Assembly: GCA_000156155.1 (NCBI GenBank)
Contig: DS995299.1
Coordinates: 645,827 to 709,826 of the forward strand
Source: a beta proteobacterium KB13
GTDB lineage: Bacteria > Pseudomonadota > Gammaproteobacteria > Burkholderiales > Methylophilaceae
Direction of reading: 5' to 3'
Length of the DNA: 64,000 nt
Part shown: positions 61,129-64,000 of the stretch, one piece after another
Position numbering within the stretch: position 1 is the stretch's first letter
Layout of the letters: each line of letters opens with the position of its first letter
The notes under the pieces: generated by a model
What the model was told of the DNA's origin: nothing
What the model saw: the letters and a program-made list of their open reading frames with translations, nothing else
Database searches by the model: none
Made by a program: the position numbers and the translations under genes

Positions 61129-62491
61129 ATTTTATAGCTGCATTTAAAGCATTTTTGATATTATCAACAGGGATTAATTCGACATCATCAATGGTCTTTT
61201 TAGGTAGATTCTTTCTAGGCAAAATGATGCGTTTAAAGCCTAATTTTATAGCTTCCTGAATTCTCTCCTGCCCTCGCACAACGGGCCTTACTTCACCCCC
61301 TAAGCCAACCTCTCCAAAAATAAGAGTTTTGCTGTGGACCTGTTTTTCTTGCAATGAGGAAGCGATTGCGATCAACACAGCCAAGTCAACACCGGGTTCA
61401 GAAATCTTAACCCCACCTACCGCATTTAAAAAAACGTCATGGCTATGACAGGATAAGCCCAGGTGTTTATTTAAGACGGCTAAGATCATTGATATTCTAT
61501 TATTCTCCAAGCCAACAGATAGTCTCTTAGGAGAAGATTGCTTTGACTCATCAACTAATGCCTGGAGTTCGATTAGAATTGGTCTGGTTCCCTCTTGCAT
61601 GACCGTAACCACTGAACCTGCTTGATCAAAAGAGGTTTCAGATAAAAATATAGCTGATGGGTTTAAGATCTCTTTCAAACCCTTTTCAGTCATCGAATAA
61701 ATACCCAATTCATTGACTGCGCCATATCTATTTTTAATTGACCTTACTAAGCGATAAGAGGAGTTTGACTCCCCTTCAAAATATAAGACTGTATCGACTA
61801 TATGTTCAAGCACTCGCGGACCGGCTATAGAGCCTTCTTTAGTCACATGGCCTACAAAGATCATGCTGACATCATTTGCTTTAGCTACCCGTGTCAATTG
61901 CGCAGCGCATTCCCTTACCTGCGATACTGATCCTGGAGCTGAGTTGAGCTCCTCAGAGAAAAGGGTTTGTATCGAATCAATCACTACTACACTAGGTTTC
62001 TCTTTTTCAATGACGGTAATAATATTGCCCAAATTTATTTCCGATAGCACTAAAAGATCAGAGACCTCTAAATCTAACCTTCTTGCTCGCATCGCAACCT
62101 GTTCAATAGATTCCTCACCCGTTATATAGATTGCAGTAATTTCTTGATTAGGATTTTTTGTCAGAGAAGATAAAGCCTGAATCAATAATGTAGATTTTCC
62201 AATGCCTGGATCCCCACCAATCAATGTCACACCTCCAGGGACAAGACCTCCTCCTAAGACTCGATCAAGCTCACTATTGTTGGTTGGATGCCTAAATATC
62301 TCATTAATTTCTACTTCATTGATATTAATTAAGTTTGATTTTTTATTTAATGACTTAAAACGTGATGTTGATGTCTGAACTGCTTGTTCTTCCAGACAAT
62401 TCCACTCAAAACAATGTGGGCATTGGCCTTGCCACTTTGAAGAATGACCACCACATTGCTGGCACTGGTATAAAGTCTTTGATTTAGCCAT
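61127..62491 (-). CDS. radA: DNA repair protein RadA
   Basis: RadA is a RecA-related ATPase that drives branch migration in recombination. The 454-residue protein has the N-terminal zinc finger (CQQCGGHSSKWQGQCPHC), Walker A in LIGGDPGIGKSTLL, the KNRYG motif (family consensus KNRFG) and a C-terminal Lon-like domain with VGGVKISEPGVDLAVLIAI. It overlaps alr by 8 bases. Confidence 0.97.
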   Translation of the reverse strand: MAKSKTLYQCQQCGGHSSKWQGQCPHCFEWNCLEEQAVQTSTSRFKSLNKKSNLININEVEINEIFRHPTNNSELDRVLGGGLVPGGVTLIGGDPGIGKSTLLIQALSSLTKNPNQEITAIYITGEESIEQVAMRARRLDLEVSDLLVLSEINLGNIITVIEKEKPSVVVIDSIQTLFSEELNSAPGSVSQVRECAAQLTRVAKANDVSMIFVGHVTKEGSIAGPRVLEHIVDTVLYFEGESNSSYRLVRSIKNRYGAVNELGIYSMTEKGLKEILNPSAIFLSETSFDQAGSVVTVMQEGTRPILIELQALVDESKQSSPKRLSVGLENNRISMILAVLNKHLGLSCHSHDVFLNAVGGVKISEPGVDLAVLIAIASSLQEKQVHSKTLIFGEVGLGGEVRPVVRGQERIQEAIKLGFKRIILPRKNLPKKTIDDVELIPVDNIKNALNAAIK

Positions 62492-63557
62492 AATTTATAT
62501 CAATTGGTACCCTTGATGCTGATGAGATTGCACACAAGAGTTCATAGCCAACTGTTTTCGCATTATTAGCCACCTCATCAACACTCAACTGCTCTCCCCA
62601 TAACTCAACCATAGATCCGTAATTTACATTTCCTAGATCAGTAATATCAACCGCCAGCATATCCATAGATACCCTACCCACAGTTTTAGTTTTTATCCCA
62701 TCAATCACCACAGGTGTTCCAGTAGGCGCATGCCTTGGATAACCATCCGCATATCCACAAGCCACGGTTGCTATCCTCATATCCTTGTCAGCAATAAAAT
62801 CTTCACCATAACCAACACCTTGTCCTTTTTTGATTTCCTGAATAGAAATGACCTCTGAACGAAGAGTCATAACTGGTTTTAAGTCAGGTATCTTTTGTGA
62901 AAAATCAAATGGAGTTGCACCGTACAACATAATGCCAGGTCTCACCCAGTCTGCATGAGTCTTATTGTCTGAAATCAGAGCTGCAGAATTTGCAATAGAG
63001 AATGGCTCGTTGAAGTCATTCATAAGTTTTTCAATTTCTTGATATTGTCCATCAGTGCCGTTAGTTTTATCAGCATTTGCAAAATGACTCATAAATACAA
63101 TTTCATTGATACGAACATCATTTTTTAGTTGCTTATATACTTTATTAACGGCATTAATTGAAAAACCAAGTCGATTCATGCCGGTATTAATTTTTAAATG
63201 AATATCAATCTGCTTGTCATGAGGAAGCTGTCTAATTAATGCCAACTGATAATCATTATGGACCACCAAATTAAAATGGTAAGCCGCAGCAATTTTTAGG
63301 TCTTCCTCATCAAAAGCACCTTCTAGCAACAATATTTTTTTATCAAACCCAGCTTCTCTGAGCTCAATTGCATCTTCAATGGTAAGCACAGAAAAAGCAT
63401 CTGCCTCATTAAAGGCTCCTGCCATAAGAGTTAAGCCGTGTCCGTATGCATTAGCTTTGAGTGTCGCCATAATCTTTGATGAGGGAGCTAGAGATCTTAC
63501 ATAATTTAAATTATGTTTCGCATTATCAAGATTAATTAGAGCTTTTAAAGGGCGCAT
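62484..63557 (-). CDS. alr: Alanine racemase
   Basis: Alr makes D-alanine for peptidoglycan with PLP. The 357-residue protein has the PLP lysine K34 in ATLKANAYGHG, the barrel strand HLKINTGMNRLGF and the catalytic tyrosine region QGVGYGEDF. It shares one base with the dnaB stop (TAATG) and overlaps radA by 8 bases. Confidence 0.97.
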   Translation of the reverse strand: MRPLKALINLDNAKHNLNYVRSLAPSSKIMATLKANAYGHGLTLMAGAFNEADAFSVLTIEDAIELREAGFDKKILLLEGAFDEEDLKIAAAYHFNLVVHNDYQLALIRQLPHDKQIDIHLKINTGMNRLGFSINAVNKVYKQLKNDVRINEIVFMSHFANADKTNGTDGQYQEIEKLMNDFNEPFSIANSAALISDNKTHADWVRPGIMLYGATPFDFSQKIPDLKPVMTLRSEVISIQEIKKGQGVGYGEDFIADKDMRIATVACGYADGYPRHAPTGTPVVIDGIKTKTVGRVSMDMLAVDITDLGNVNYGSMVELWGEQLSVDEVANNAKTVGYELLCAISSASRVPIDINYG

Positions 63558-64000
63558 TATTCTGGAATTTCATAACCAACAGGATTGGCATAATTTTCAA
63601 ATTTAGTATATTCACCCAAAAATGTTAATTTCACCCTACCAACAGGACCGTTTCTTTGCTTAGCTAAAATAATTTCAGCTATTCCCTTGTCCGGCGTTTC
63701 AGGGTTGTAAACTTCATCACGATAGATAAACATAATGACATCTGCATCCTGCTCAATCGCGCCTGATTCTCTTAAATCTGACATGACCGGTCGCTTGTCA
63801 GGTCTTTGCTCCACACTTCGGTTCAATTGGGATAAAGCGATAACTGGGACGTTCAGTTCCTTAGCTAATGCTTTTAAGGATCGTGAAATTTCAGATATCT
63901 CGGTAGCTCTATTTTCAGTCGAACCAGCTGAGCCCATTAATTGCAAATAATCAATCACTATAAGACCCAATCTGCCGCACTGTTTATGGAGTCTTCTGGC
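63557..64000 (-). CDS. dnaB: Replicative DNA helicase DnaB, C-terminal part (cut by window edge)
   Basis: The reverse strand is open from the right edge to the stop at 63557, giving the last ~147 residues of DnaB. Walker B is in [12 protein letters not shown], followed by [29 protein letters not shown], the [22 protein letters not shown] arginine-finger region and AKQRNGPVG. The start and N-terminal domain lie beyond the window. The order dnaB-alr-radA is conserved in betaproteobacteria. Confidence 0.97.
   Translation of the reverse strand, partial: ARRLHKQCGRLGLIVIDYLQLMGSAGSTENRATEISEISRSLKALAKELNVPVIALSQLNRSVEQRPDKRPVMSDLRESGAIEQDADVIMFIYRDEVYNPETPDKGIAEIILAKQRNGPVGRVKLTFLGEYTKFENYANPVGYEIPE

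Overview
The window is 64 kb of AT-rich, very densely packed bacterial chromosome with short spacers, many 4-base gene overlaps and several very small genes. The gene order smc-zipA-ligA, the order dnaB-alr-radA, the hopanoid pair hpnC/hpnD, and above all a GntR regulator followed by malic enzyme and sdhCDAB-sdhE next to prpBCD, point to a betaproteobacterium. A streamlined aquatic Methylophilaceae-like lineage (OM43 / Methylopumilus type) fits best. This is inference from gene order and base composition; no rRNA or methanol dehydrogenase gene lies in the window to settle it.

Layout. 1-6.0 kb: division, chromosome and queuosine genes (ligA, zipA, smc, queF) and a tRNA-Ala. 6.1-11.5 kb: a probable genomic island at the 3' end of that tRNA. 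It carries three small regulator/membrane genes, ectABC for ectoine and a sodium:solute symporter. Pieces of the tRNA-Ala 3' end recur at 7718-7728 and, as a decayed tRNA copy, at 11428-11496. 11.5-29 kb: a flavin monooxygenase, metY, secreted small proteins, a lipid A-type phosphoethanolamine transferase, an MHS transporter, MsrB, a C-S lyase, a dihydroxyacetone kinase pair (dhaL-dhaK), a SulP transporter and a tRNA-Glu. 29-34.5 kb: an O-antigen ligase/polymerase, an FMN glutamate-synthase-like protein, a Popeye-like protein, 5-formyl-THF cyclo-ligase and panB.

34.5-38 kb: an apparent independent small-RNA or leader transcript (three consecutive hairpins ending in a terminator) precedes a lipid-modification operon: CFA-synthase-like methyltransferase, DUF2878, DUF1295, an exported protein and a DUF2805/TIGR03643 protein. 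38-54 kb is the metabolic core. Two divergent operons meet at a GntR-family regulator. One holds gntR, maeB, sdhCDAB, sdhE, a CitE-like lyase, an acyl-CoA synthetase and class I fumarase. The other holds a CitE-like lyase, a MaoC hydratase, a second CitE-like lyase and prpB-prpC-prpD. Together they cover the methylcitrate cycle from propionyl-CoA plus oxaloacetate to pyruvate and succinate, then on to fumarate, malate and pyruvate. The methylaconitate hydration step (AcnB) is not in the window. The extra lyases and hydratase suggest a second route through malyl-, methylmalyl-, mesaconyl- or citramalyl-CoA.

54-64 kb: a cutA/zinc-finger micro-operon, an exported peroxiredoxin, two exported beta-propeller proteins (one a PQQ sugar dehydrogenase), a tRNA-Ser, def and a nucleoside phosphorylase, hpnC-hpnD, and finally radA, alr and the C-terminal part of dnaB running off the right edge. 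No CRISPR array, insertion sequence, transposase or integrase was seen.
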